19,421 nt of DNA from Streptomyces wedmorensis (lineage in GTDB: Bacteria; Actinomycetota; Actinomycetes; Streptomycetales; Streptomycetaceae). A program made the translations under genes and the position numbers. The notes beneath the pieces are model-generated. The model worked only from the letters and a program-made list of their open reading frames with translations, did not search any database and had not been told where the DNA came from. Positions 6,210 through 13,846 of this stretch are shown one piece after another (the stretch's first letter is position 1; every line of letters begins with the position of its first letter). The stretch spans positions 1 through 19,421 of the forward strand of contig NZ_JNWK01000091.1 in the NCBI RefSeq assembly GCF_000716445.1, in the 5' to 3' direction.

Positions 6210-8738
6210 TCAGAGCCTCGGGTCGACCGGCTCCGATTCGAGCGCGAGGACCGCGAAGACGGCCTCGTGGACCCGCCAGAGCGGCTCCCCGCCCGCGAGC
6301 CGGTCGAGCGCCTCCAGGCCGAGGGCGTACTCGCGCAGCGCCAGCGACCGCTTGTGGCCGAGGAAGCGCTGGCGCAGCCGCTCCAGGTTCTCCGGCCGGG
6401 TGTACTCGGGGCCGTAGATGATCCGCAGGTACTCGCGGCCGCGCACCTTGACGCCCGGCTGGCCGAGCCGGCCCTTGGCGTCGCGGACGAGCGCCGCCAG
6501 CGGCTTCACGACCATGCCCTCGCCGCCGGCGGCCGTCAGCTCCAGCCACCAGTCGGTGCCGGCCCGGACCGAGGCCTCGTCGCCCGTGTCGACGACGAGC
6601 CTGCGGGTGACCTGGAGCAGTCCCGTCGGATCGTGCTCCACCAGCCGGTCGAGCCAGGCGAGCTGCTCGTCGTGCGGGACGGCGGCCAGCGAGCGGCCGC
6701 GCGCCGCCAGGAGCTGGAAGGGCGCGAAGCGCACCCCGTCCAGTCCCTCGGTCGGCCAGCAGTACCTGCGGTACGCCTCCGTGAACGCCGCCGCGTCCAC
6801 GGCCCGCTCCCGCTGCCGGGCGAGCAGCCCCTCGATCCCCTCGACCCCGCGCCCCACCGCCCGCTCCAGGGCGCCGATCGCCCCGGGGAGGACGGCCCCG
6901 GACGCCGCGCCGACCGCCGCGTACTGCGCGCGCAGCAGCCCCGCCGACTTGAGCGACCACGGCATCAGCTCGCCGTCGAGCAGCAGCCAGTCCGTGTCGA
7001 GCTCGTCCCACAGCCCGGCGGCGCCGATCGCGGTACGCAGCCGCCCGAGCACCTCCTCGGTCACTGCGGCCTCGTCGAAGAAGGGCCGTCCGGTACGGGT
7101 GTGCAGCGCGCCGGTCACCCCGGTGACGCCGAAGCGCTCGCGGGCCGCCTCCTCGTCGCGGCAGACCAGGGCCACGGCCCGGGAGCCCATGTGCTTCTCC
7201 TCGCACACGACCCGCTCGACCCCGTCCGCCCGGTACTGGGCGAAGGCCTCGGCCGGGTGCTCCAGATACCCCTCGGTGCGCGAGGTGGCGGTCGGTGCCA
7301 TCGTCGGCGGCAGGTAGGCGAGCAGCCGCGGGTCGACCGCGAAACGGCTCATGACCTCGAGGGCCGCCGCCGCGTTCTCCTCCCGCACGGCCACGTTGCC
7401 GAGGTGCCGGGTCTCCACGATGCGCCGGCCGTGCACGTCTGCCAGGTCCAGGGGGCGTCCCTGGTGGCCGCCGGGCGCGTCGGTGGCGAGCGGCCGGGCC
7501 GGCTCGTACCAGACCCGCTCGGCCGGCACGTCGACGAGCTCGCGCTCCGGCCAGCGCAGCGCGGTCATCTTCCCGCCGAAGACGGCTCCCGTGTCGAGGC
7601 AGATCGTGTTGTTGACCCAGGAGGTGTTCGGCACGGGCGTGTGCCCGTACACGACGGCGGCGCGACCCCGGTAGTCCTCCGCCCACGGGTAGCGCACGGG
7701 CAGCCCGAACTCGTCGGTCTCCCCGGTGGTGTCCCCGTACAGCGCGTGGGAGCGGACCCGGCCCGACGTACGGCCGTGGTACTTCTCCGGCAGACCCGCG
7801 TGGCAGACGACGAGGTCGCCGCCGTCGAGGACGTAGTGGCTGACGAGTCCGTCGATGAAATCCGCGACCTGGGACCGGAACTCGTCGGTCTCGCCCGCCA
7901 GCTGCTCGATGGTCTCGGCCAGTCCGTGCGTCTCCTGGACCTTCCGTCCCTTCAGCCAGCGGCCGAGCTTGTTCTCGTGGTTTCCGGGCACGCACAGCGC
8001 GTCGCCCGAGGCGACCATGCCCATGACGCGGCGCAGGACGCCGGGCGAGTCGGGGCCCCGGTCGACGAGGTCGCCGACGAAGACGGCCGTACGCCCCTCG
8101 GGATGGTGACCGTCGACGTACCCCAGCTCGGCGAGCAGGGTCTCCAGCTCGGAGCGGCAGCCGTGGATGTCCCCGATGATGTCGAAGGGGCCGGTGAGGT
8201 GGCGCAGGTCGTTGAAGCGGCGCTCCAGGACGATCGCGGCCTCCTCCACCTCCTCCGCGGAACGCAGGACGTGGACCTTGCGGAAGCCCTCGCGCTCCAG
8301 GCCCCGCAGCGAGCGGCGCAGTTCGCGGCGGTGGCGCTGGATGACGTGCGCGGGCATGTCCGCCCGGTCGGGGCGCCCGGCGTTCCGGTCGCGGCACACG
8401 TCCTCGGGCAGGTCGAGGACGATCGCGATCGGCAGCACGTCGTGCGACCTGGCCAGCGCCACCAGCTGACGCCGGGCCTCCTGCTGCACGTTGGTGGCGT
8501 CGACGACGGTCAGCCGTCCCGCCTCCAGGCGCTTGCCCACGATGTAGTGGAGGACGTCGAAGGCGTCCTTGCTCGCGGACTGGTCGTTCTCGTCGTCGGC
8601 GACGAGGCCCCGGCAGAAGTCGGACGAGACGACCTCGGTCGGCTTGAAGTGGCGTCGCGCGAACGTCGACTTGCCGGACCCCGTGGCGCCGACGAGCACG
8701 ACGAGGGAAAGGTCCGTGACGGGCAGCGTGCGGGTCAT
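6210..8738 (-). CDS. pnkp: Polynucleotide kinase-phosphatase Pnkp (RNA repair)
   Basis: The product is 842 residues with the three modules of bacterial Pnkp. The N-terminal 5'-kinase has a P-loop GATGSGKST (17-25) and SSDFCR (38-43) with the likely general base Asp40. The central metallophosphoesterase has GDIHGC (189-194), GDLVDRG (222-228), GNHE (252-255), CHAG (312-315) and GHT (365-367), and in the family removes 2',3'-cyclic phosphate and 3'-phosphate ends. The C-terminal adenylyltransferase/ligase-like module has EEKHMGSR with the nucleotide-accepting Lys515 and a downstream GEGMVVKP motif. Length and order match the Clostridium thermocellum enzyme. The ATG at 8738 overlaps the hen1 stop by ATGA, so the two are coupled; in characterised relatives they form a complex that heals, marks and seals cleaved RNA. 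An upstream extension of this frame is only the shadow of hen1. Confidence 0.97.
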   Translation of the reverse strand: MTRTLPVTDLSLVVLVGATGSGKSTFARRHFKPTEVVSSDFCRGLVADDENDQSASKDAFDVLHYIVGKRLEAGRLTVVDATNVQQEARRQLVALARSHDVLPIAIVLDLPEDVCRDRNAGRPDRADMPAHVIQRHRRELRRSLRGLEREGFRKVHVLRSAEEVEEAAIVLERRFNDLRHLTGPFDIIGDIHGCRSELETLLAELGYVDGHHPEGRTAVFVGDLVDRGPDSPGVLRRVMGMVASGDALCVPGNHENKLGRWLKGRKVQETHGLAETIEQLAGETDEFRSQVADFIDGLVSHYVLDGGDLVVCHAGLPEKYHGRTSGRVRSHALYGDTTGETDEFGLPVRYPWAEDYRGRAAVVYGHTPVPNTSWVNNTICLDTGAVFGGKMTALRWPERELVDVPAERVWYEPARPLATDAPGGHQGRPLDLADVHGRRIVETRHLGNVAVREENAAAALEVMSRFAVDPRLLAYLPPTMAPTATSRTEGYLEHPAEAFAQYRADGVERVVCEEKHMGSRAVALVCRDEEAARERFGVTGVTGALHTRTGRPFFDEAAVTEEVLGRLRTAIGAAGLWDELDTDWLLLDGELMPWSLKSAGLLRAQYAAVGAASGAVLPGAIGALERAVGRGVEGIEGLLARQRERAVDAAAFTEAYRRYCWPTEGLDGVRFAPFQLLAARGRSLAAVPHDEQLAWLDRLVEHDPTGLLQVTRRLVVDTGDEASVRAGTDWWLELTAAGGEGMVVKPLAALVRDAKGRLGQPGVKVRGREYLRIIYGPEYTRPENLERLRQRFLGHKRSLALREYALGLEALDRLAGGEPLWRVHEAVFAVLALESEPVDPRL

Positions 8739-10231
8739 GCCGTGACCTCCTTCAAGGTCTCGTCGGTCGGGGCGGGGTCGGTCGGGGTGGCGTCGTCGCG
8801 GGTGAAGACGGCCATCTGGGTGGGCGGTCCGACCTCGGGGTCGTCGGGGCCGACGGGGGTGAACCCGACGCCGTACCCGTACTGCCGGGCGACCTCGGCC
8901 GCCCAGTTCCGGAACTCCTCGCGGGTCCATTCGAAGCGGTGGTCGCCGTGCCGGACGTGCCCGGCGGGGAGCGACTCCCAGCGCACGTTGTACTCGACGT
9001 TCGGCGTGGTCACCAGGACCGTGCGGGGCCGCGCCGAACCGAACACCGCGTACTCCAGGGCCGGCAGCCTCGGCAGGTCCAGGTGCTCGATCACCTCGCT
9101 GAGCACGGCCGCGTCGTAGCCGGTCAGCCGCTTGTCGGTGTACGCGAGCGAGCCCTGCACCAGCTTCACGCGGGCGGCCTGCCGCTCCCCCATCCTGTCC
9201 AGTCGCAGCCGGCGCGCGGCGACGGTCAGGGCCCGCACGGACACGTCGACGCCGACGATCTCGGTGTAACGGACGTCCTTCAGCAGGGCCTGCACCAACT
9301 GCCCCTGTCCACAGCCGAGATCGAGCACACGGGTCGCTCCGGCGGCGTCGAGCGCGGCGAGGATAGCCTCCCGCCGCCGCTCGGCGAGCGGCACCGGCCG
9401 CTCCTCCGTGTCGGTCGTCTCGTCGACGGCGTTGTCGACCTCCTCGACGTCCATCCCCTCGGCCTCGGCGAGCCGCACCAGTTCGAGCCGCTCGGTCGCC
9501 TCACGGGCCAGGCCCCAGCGCCGGGAGAGGTACCGGGCGGTGATCAGCCGGCGCTCGGGGTGCCCGGCCAGCCAGCCGTCACCGGCGCGCAGCAGCTTGT
9601 CGACCTCGTCCGGCGCGACCCAGTAGTGCTTCGCGTCGTCCAGCACGGGCAGCAGCACGTACAGGTGGTTGAGGGCGTCCGCGAGCCGCAGCTCGCCCTC
9701 CAGGACCAGGCGCACGTACCGGGAGTCGCCCCACTCGGGGAACTCCGCGTCCAGGACGACCGGTTCGGCCTCGACCGTGTCCCAGCCCAGCGGCTCGAAC
9801 AGCGCCCGCACCAGACCGGCTCCGCCCCGCGCGGGCAGCGCGGGAACCTCGATGCGCAGCGGCAGCGGCGCGGCCGCCCGCTCGGGCATCGCCTGGCAGA
9901 CGCCGTGCAGCGCCGTCTTGAACACCTTGGCGAGCGCGACGGCGAGCAGCGAGGACGCCGCGTAGGGCCGGTCGTTCACGTACTGCGCGAGCGCGGAGTC
10001 CGGGGCGCCGCCCCGGCCCTTGCCCTTGCCGCGGCGCACCAGCGCCACGGGGTCCACCTCCAGGAGAAGTGCGGCCGTGCACCGCTCGGTGCTCGCCTCG
10101 GGGTAGAGGACGTGCGCGGTGCCGTGCGAGGTCGAGAACGCCTGCGCCCGCTCGGGATGCTTGTGCAGCAGAAAGCCGAGATCGGTCGCGGGTCGCTCCT
10201 GGTTGCCGGTCGTACTGATCGTCAGGAACAC
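8735..10231 (-). CDS. hen1: 3'-terminal RNA ribose 2'-O-methyltransferase Hen1
   Basis: The product is 498 residues. Residues 1-240 match the N-terminal domain found in bacterial Hen1 (starting FLTISTTGNQERPATDLGFLL), which works with the Pnkp ligase module. The C-terminal methyltransferase has the SAM motif VLDLGCGQGQ (302-311), acidic VGVDVS (327-332) and the metal-binding set Glu379, Glu382, His383 (SEVIEHL) and His431 (HGDHRF). Hen1 2'-O-methylates the 3' end at the break before sealing, which protects the repaired RNA from being cut again. The start is uncertain. GTG 10231 matches the family N-terminus but has no properly spaced ribosome-binding site; an ATG at 10273 has a G-rich stretch upstream and would add 14 residues. 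It lies 69 bases downstream of mmuM and is coupled to pnkp. Confidence 0.95.
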   Translation of the reverse strand: MFLTISTTGNQERPATDLGFLLHKHPERAQAFSTSHGTAHVLYPEASTERCTAALLLEVDPVALVRRGKGKGRGGAPDSALAQYVNDRPYAASSLLAVALAKVFKTALHGVCQAMPERAAAPLPLRIEVPALPARGGAGLVRALFEPLGWDTVEAEPVVLDAEFPEWGDSRYVRLVLEGELRLADALNHLYVLLPVLDDAKHYWVAPDEVDKLLRAGDGWLAGHPERRLITARYLSRRWGLAREATERLELVRLAEAEGMDVEEVDNAVDETTDTEERPVPLAERRREAILAALDAAGATRVLDLGCGQGQLVQALLKDVRYTEIVGVDVSVRALTVAARRLRLDRMGERQAARVKLVQGSLAYTDKRLTGYDAAVLSEVIEHLDLPRLPALEYAVFGSARPRTVLVTTPNVEYNVRWESLPAGHVRHGDHRFEWTREEFRNWAAEVARQYGYGVGFTPVGPDDPEVGPPTQMAVFTRDDATPTDPAPTDETLKEVTA

Positions 10232-10300
10232 ACTTCCGAGTATGGTTCGCCCGTCCCCCCACCGACCAGGCATTTTCCGCCCCTGCCCCCCGGCCCCGCC

Positions 10301-11287
10301 TCAGCGCGCCCCCTCCCCGGAACCCGACGAGCCGCCCCTCCCGCCACCGCCCCGGCCACCGCCGGAGCTCGCGGGGTCCCCGGCGTCCCCCGACAGCGCC
10401 GCCGCGAGGGCGGCGATCGTGGCCGGGCCGACGCGGCAGCAGCCGCCGATGAGCCGGGCGCCGGCCGTGGCCCAGGCGGCGGAGGCGGTCGGGTCGAAGG
10501 CCAGGTCGCCCCGCCAGCCGCGCGCCCGGGCGTCCCAGCGCTCGCCGCTGTTGGGGTAGACGACGGCCGGTCCGCCGGTCACGGCCGCGGCGAGCGCCAC
10601 GGCGTCACCCGCCGCGGCCGGGTCGCAGCAGTTCACCCCGACGGCGACGACCTGGTCGTTGCCGGCGGCGACCGCGAAGGCCTCCGTCAGCTCCTGCCCG
10701 GCCCGGGTCCGGCCGCCCTCGACCGTGTACGAGAGCCACACCGGCACACCGCACCCGTCGGCCGCCCTCAGCAGGGCCTCCGCCTCGTCCACGTCCGGGA
10801 CGGTCTCGAGCGCCAGCACGTCGGGGGCCGCCGCGGCGAGGGCCTCGATCCTCGGCCGGTGGAACGCCGCCAGCTCACGCACGGACAGCCCGTACCGTCC
10901 CCGGTACTCGCTCCCGTCCGCGAGCATCGCGCCGTAGGGCCCGACGGACGCGGCGACCCAGACCTCCTCGCCGACCCGCTCCGCCGCCGCCCGCGCGAGC
11001 TCCACGCTCCGCGCCATCAGGCCGGCCACCGCCTCGCGGCCCACGCCCCGCCGGGCGAAGCCCTCGAACGTGGCCTGGTAGCTCGACGTGATGAGCACCC
11101 GGGCGCCGGCCCGTACGTACGCCGCGTGAGCGGCCTCGATCTGCTCGGGGCCGTCGGCGAGGAGCCGGGCGGACCAGAGCGCGTCCGAGAGGTCGCAGCC
11201 CTGCGCCTCCAGCTGGTTGGAGAGACCGCCGTCGAGGATGACCGTCCCCGACCGGAGGGCCTCGGCGAGCGTGCGGAGCGGCTTCAT
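10301..11287 (-). CDS. mmuM: Homocysteine S-methyltransferase
   Basis: The product is 328 residues with a TIM-barrel homocysteine methyltransferase domain from about residue 12 to 300. VILDGGLSNQLE (16-27) is the homocysteine-binding start, ITSSYQA (66-72) and VGPYGAML are family signatures, and the zinc-binding cysteines are Cys220 (VGVNCC) and the pair Cys283-Cys284 (IGGCCR). MmuM-type enzymes transfer a methyl group from S-methylmethionine or SAM to homocysteine, giving methionine. The C-terminal 26 residues are a Gly/Ser/Arg-rich tail outside the fold. The ATG at 11287 lies 16 bases after the luciferase-like gene, so they are probably cotranscribed, possibly on into hen1-pnkp. A link to the SAM used by Hen1 is conceivable but not shown. 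Confidence 0.93.
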   Translation of the reverse strand: MKPLRTLAEALRSGTVILDGGLSNQLEAQGCDLSDALWSARLLADGPEQIEAAHAAYVRAGARVLITSSYQATFEGFARRGVGREAVAGLMARSVELARAAAERVGEEVWVAASVGPYGAMLADGSEYRGRYGLSVRELAAFHRPRIEALAAAAPDVLALETVPDVDEAEALLRAADGCGVPVWLSYTVEGGRTRAGQELTEAFAVAAGNDQVVAVGVNCCDPAAAGDAVALAAAVTGGPAVVYPNSGERWDARARGWRGDLAFDPTASAAWATAGARLIGGCCRVGPATIAALAAALSGDAGDPASSGGGRGGGGRGGSSGSGEGAR

Positions 11288-11303
11288 CGGATCGTCCGTC
11301 CCC

Positions 11304-12227
11304 TCAGCCCAGCTGGGCCTGGACCTGCGCGGAGATCAACTCCAGGTGGTCCAGGTCGTACAGGTCCAGGACCTGGAGGTAGACCCGCGAGGAGCCGATC
11401 GCCGCGTAGCGGCCGAGCTTGTCGACGACCTCGGCGGGCGAGCCCGCGAGGCCGTTCGCCTTGAGCTCGTCCACGTCCCGCCCGATCGCGGCGGCGCGAC
11501 GGGCCACCTCGGCGTCGTCCTTGCCGACGCAGACGACCAGCGCGTTGGAGTACACCAGGTCGTCCGCCGCCCGCCCGGCCGCCTCCGCGGCGGCCCGGAC
11601 CCGGCCGAACTGCAGCTCGCTCTCCTCCAGGGAGGCGAACGGGATGTTGAACTCGTCCGCGTACCGCGCGGCCAGCCGTGGTGTGCGGCTCGCGCCGTGC
11701 CCGCCGATCAGCACCGGGATCCTGCCCTGGGCGGGCTTGGGCAGCGCGGGAGAGTCGGTGAGCCGGTAGAACTCCCCCTCGTAGCTGAAGGTCTTCCCGA
11801 CCTCGGTCTTCCAAAGCCCCGTCACGATCGCCAGCTGCTCCTCGAGCCGGCCGAACTTCTCCTTCGGGAAGGGGATGCCGTACGCCGTGTGCTCTTCTTC
11901 GAACCAGCCCGCCCCGAGGCCCAGTTCGATCCGCCCGCCGGACATCCGGTCGACCTGGGCGACCTGGATGGCGAGGACCCCGGGGAGCCGGAACGTGCCG
12001 GCCGTCATCAGCGTGCCGAGCCTGATCCGCCGCGTCTCCCGCGCCAGGCCCGCCAGGGTGATCCAGGCGTCCGTCGGCCCCGGCAGACCGTCGCCGGACC
12101 CCATGCTGACGTAGTGGTCGGAGCGGAAGAAGGCGTCGAAGTCGAGGTCCTCGGTGGCCCGGGCCACCCGGAGGAGGGTGTCGTAGTCGGCCCCCTGCTG
12201 GGGTTCGGTGAAGATGCGAAGATCCAT
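11304..12227 (-). CDS. LLM-class (F420-dependent-type) flavin oxidoreductase
   Basis: The product is 307 residues of the bacterial luciferase-like monooxygenase family. It begins MDLRIFTEPQQGADYDTLL, with FFRSDHY (39-45), IRLGTLMTAGTFR, MSGGRIELGLGAGWFEEEH and VLIGGHGASRTPRLAARYAD, the standard strand and cofactor-pocket signatures of the F420-dependent subgroup. Such proteins are soluble TIM barrels that oxidise or reduce small organic molecules; the substrate cannot be predicted here. The ATG at 12227 is set by the family N-terminus; the frame stays open to 13013 but that stretch is antisense to a plus-strand gene and has no family similarity. A candidate promoter lies at 12301-12330. The gene is followed closely by mmuM. 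Confidence 0.93.
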   Translation of the reverse strand: MDLRIFTEPQQGADYDTLLRVARATEDLDFDAFFRSDHYVSMGSGDGLPGPTDAWITLAGLARETRRIRLGTLMTAGTFRLPGVLAIQVAQVDRMSGGRIELGLGAGWFEEEHTAYGIPFPKEKFGRLEEQLAIVTGLWKTEVGKTFSYEGEFYRLTDSPALPKPAQGRIPVLIGGHGASRTPRLAARYADEFNIPFASLEESELQFGRVRAAAEAAGRAADDLVYSNALVVCVGKDDAEVARRAAAIGRDVDELKANGLAGSPAEVVDKLGRYAAIGSSRVYLQVLDLYDLDHLELISAQVQAQLG

Positions 12228-12300
12228 GCCTCCATCCTGCACCGTCGGGTGCGTGTCAACCTGTCCGTCACCCCGCCGTCCGGTCCGGCACGGTCGGGTG

Positions 12301-12330
12301 AATATCCGGCCTCCTGGCGGGCCGCGTCCA
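12301..12330 (-). promoter_or_regulatory. Candidate promoter of the LLM oxidoreductase gene
   Basis: On the minus strand TGGACG (12330-12325) and GATATT (12306-12301) are 18 bases apart. The AT-rich -10-like hexamer stands out from its surroundings. The predicted start would give a leader of about 65 bases. The -10 match is only partial. Confidence 0.3.
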
Positions 12331-12342
12331 CACTGGCCAGTG
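12331..12342. promoter_or_regulatory. 12-bp perfect palindrome in the divergent promoter region
   Basis: CACTGGCCAGTG is a perfect palindrome directly next to the candidate -35 element at 12325-12330, in the 249-bp gap between the LLM oxidoreductase gene (minus) and the small plus-strand gene. It could be an operator for either. Nothing else in the gap 12228-12476 is convincing. Confidence 0.4.
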
Positions 12343-12476
12343 ACCGGGGCCGGGCACCCGTCGTTGGCTCGGGCGGAGCCGGACCGCCCGGCCCTCGTGC
12401 CGGCGGCCGCTGCCGGTGCGTCGCTCTCTCTCGTGGCCCCGTCCTCGGCGGTGGGGTCCCGGTCGAGGAGGCCGCC

Positions 12477-12821
12477 ATGTCCCAGGAAGCCGCGCCGGAG
12501 CGGGCCGTTCCCGAGCAGCCGGAGCCGCAGTCCGTACCCGAGCAGAAGGCCCCCGGCGCCCCGAAGGGCCTGCTCCAGCAGATGGAGGAGCTCATGGCGG
12601 CCCTCTCCGCCGACCTCTCGCAGCTGGACGCCGACCTCCAGTCCTCGGCCGACCGCCACGAGCCCGACCAGCACGGCCACGACGACCGGCCCCACCGTGC
12701 TGACCAGCCCGTCCGGACCGGTCAGCACCGACACGACGACCAGTCCGAGCAGCCCGGCCGGTACGGCCACGACGACCGGCCCGGCATCGACCGTTCCGGT
12801 GAGGGCCGGTCGTTCCTCTAG
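12477..12821 (+). CDS. Small His/Asp-rich protein of unknown function
   Basis: I do not recognise this 114-residue product. It is supported by a strong ribosome-binding site (GAGGAGG at 12465-12471, five bases before the ATG) and consistent G/C third positions. Residues 1-29 are Glu/Pro/Gln-rich (MSQEAAPERAVPEQPEPQSV). Residues 30-56 form one amphipathic helix (KGLLQQMEELMAALSADLSQ). Residues 58-106 are hydrophilic with three HDD motifs at 68-70, 86-88 and 98-100, each preceded by Gly or Arg and an aromatic or His. There is no signal peptide or membrane segment. It is the only plus-strand gene in the window and is divergent from the LLM oxidoreductase. The His/Asp motifs could bind a divalent metal; a peptide-precursor role is also possible, but no modifying enzyme is nearby. 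Confidence 0.72.
   Translation: MSQEAAPERAVPEQPEPQSVPEQKAPGAPKGLLQQMEELMAALSADLSQLDADLQSSADRHEPDQHGHDDRPHRADQPVRTGQHRHDDQSEQPGRYGHDDRPGIDRSGEGRSFL
12673..12782 (+). repeat. 20-bp direct repeat pair, 90 bp apart, in the His/Asp-rich gene
   Basis: acggccacgacgaccggccc occurs exactly at 12673-12692 and 12763-12782. The 90-bp spacing keeps frame, so both copies encode GHDDRP, and a looser copy encodes HRHDDQ between them. This suggests in-frame duplication of a roughly 30-codon segment. Confidence 0.75.
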
Positions 12822-12868
12822 CCACCGCGCCGCTCCCGCGCCGCCTCCGGCCGCTCGCCGGGTGCCGT

Positions 12869-13354
12869 TCACGTCGGGCCCCTCGCGGGGCCCGCGCGAC
12901 CGCGGGCGGGGTCGGGCGGGCGGGCCCGCTCCCCGTCCCGTACGGCGAGGCGTCGGAGCATCCCGCGCACCCGGTCGCTCGACTCGTCGGCGGCGTCGAT
13001 GGCCTCGATGCACTGCCAGTAGAGCCCTTCCTCGTCGGTGGCGCAGGCGACCCCGACGAGCGCGATCCCCACCTCCCCGAGTAACGCCCCCAGCGCGGTC
13101 AACGCCCCGCGCGGGTCAGCCACTTCGGTCAGCTGGGCCGCCCGCGGCCCGCCGGCTCCCCACATCGGGTACTCCCCGATCTCGCTCAACCCCCGCGCGT
13201 CGCCCCGCAGTTCCAGCGGCCCGCAGAGCGCGAGGTGGCTCCCTATCGCCTGGGCGAGTGCCTGGGCCTGCCAGGCCTCCGCCACGATGTGCTGTGCCGT
13301 CCCGCTCTCCGCCAGCGCGCGCCGGCCGAGCGTGACGAGTCGCTCCGCTTCCAT
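12869..13354 (-). CDS. Conserved actinomycete hypothetical protein (possibly DUF6099-like)
   Basis: The product is 161 residues, soluble and mostly alpha-helical: an N-terminal helical stretch (MEAERLVTLGRRALAESGTAQHIVAEAW), a central region with GEYPMWGAGGPR, and a helical LTALGALLGEVGIALVGVACATDEEGLYWQCIEAIDAADESSDRV segment described here by its role only: it ends the folded part near residue 140. The last 22 residues are a Pro/Arg/Gly tail. It resembles a Streptomyces hypothetical family I associate from memory with DUF6099; no function is known to me. I chose ATG 13354; a TTG directly before it at 13357 is in frame, and GGGGGCGG lies upstream. Its 3' end converges with the plus-strand His/Asp-rich gene. 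Confidence 0.78.
   Translation of the reverse strand: MEAERLVTLGRRALAESGTAQHIVAEAWQAQALAQAIGSHLALCGPLELRGDARGLSEIGEYPMWGAGGPRAAQLTEVADPRGALTALGALLGEVGIALVGVACATDEEGLYWQCIEAIDAADESSDRVRGMLRRLAVRDGERARPPDPARGRAGPARGPT
12876..12893. terminator. Hairpin between converging genes
   Basis: GGGCCCC (12876-12882) pairs perfectly with GGGGCCC (12887-12893) around the loop tcgc. It overlaps the last codons of the minus-strand gene ending at 12869 and lies 55 bases past the stop of the plus-strand gene. It could act on the plus-strand transcript; there is no T-tract. Confidence 0.45.
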
Positions 13355-13470
13355 CAACGCCGCCCCCGTTCGTACGACTTACTGCCCACTCATTCCACTA
13401 CCCAGAGTGAAGCCGCCTGAGCCCCGACACCAGAGGAATTCGGAAATCTGTGGACAGGAAGCTCGATGGG

Positions 13471-13499
13471 GAAAAGTCGATCACTCCGAAGAGTGACGA
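13471..13499 (-). terminator. UUCG-loop intrinsic terminator overlapping the mazG-like stop codon
   Basis: On the minus strand TCACTC-TTCG-GAGTGA forms a 6-bp stem closed by C(UUCG)G, one of the most stable RNA tetraloops. Three more pairs (13497-13499 with 13477-13479) are possible past a one-base bulge. The transcript continues into CTTTTC (13476-13471), a short U-run rare in this DNA. The 3' arm of the stem contains the TGA stop (13483-13481). Confidence 0.75.
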
Positions 13500-13846
13500 T
13501 CTCCGTCGGAATCGCCCCGCCGCCGGACGGGAAACCGGACCTCGTTCCGGTCGATCTTGGCCGCGAGGGCCTCCAGGGGGTCGACTCCGAGCACCTCGCA
13601 GAACTGGAGGAGATAGGCGAGCACGTCGGCCACCTCGTCGGCGACGCGGTGCGCCGACTCGGGGTCGTCCATCACCCGCTCCGCTTGCTCCGGCGTCAAC
13701 CACTGGAAGATCTCCAGGAGTTCGGCCGCTTCGACGCTGAGCGCCGCCACCAGGTTCTTGGGCGTGTGGTAGGGCTGCCAGTCGCGGGCGGCCGCGAACT
13801 CGGCCAGCCTGCGCTGGAGTCCCGCCACGTCATGGTTGTTCGTCAC
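13481..13846 (-). CDS. MazG-like nucleotide pyrophosphohydrolase
   Basis: The product is 121 residues, a single all-alpha NTP-pyrophosphohydrolase domain of the MazG-like/dCTPase (RS21-C6) type. The metal-binding pattern is complete: SVEAAELLEIFQWL with Glu39, Glu42 and Glu45, then DEVADVLAYL with Glu71 and Asp74, followed by the conserved end KIDRNEVRFP. Enzymes of this group hydrolyse (d)NTPs to the monophosphate and pyrophosphate and commonly cleanse the pool of unwanted nucleotides; the exact substrate is unknown. The GTG start at 13846 overlaps the stop of the ATP-binding gene (GTGA), so the two are translationally coupled. A UUCG terminator ends the transcript on its stop codon. Confidence 0.9.
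   Translation of the reverse strand: MTNNHDVAGLQRRLAEFAAARDWQPYHTPKNLVAALSVEAAELLEIFQWLTPEQAERVMDDPESAHRVADEVADVLAYLLQFCEVLGVDPLEALAAKIDRNEVRFPVRRRGDSDGDRHSSE

Noticed and set aside
6012..9119. Long plus-strand open frame opposite pnkp and hen1
   Set aside because: It lies entirely antisense to confidently identified Pnkp and Hen1 and shows no family similarity.
12228..13013. Upstream extension of the LLM oxidoreductase frame, with a hydrophobic Val/Gly-rich stretch that looks like membrane helices
   Set aside because: It is antisense to the plus-strand His/Asp-rich gene, whose HDD repeats generate the Val/Gly pattern. The family N-terminus begins at 12227.
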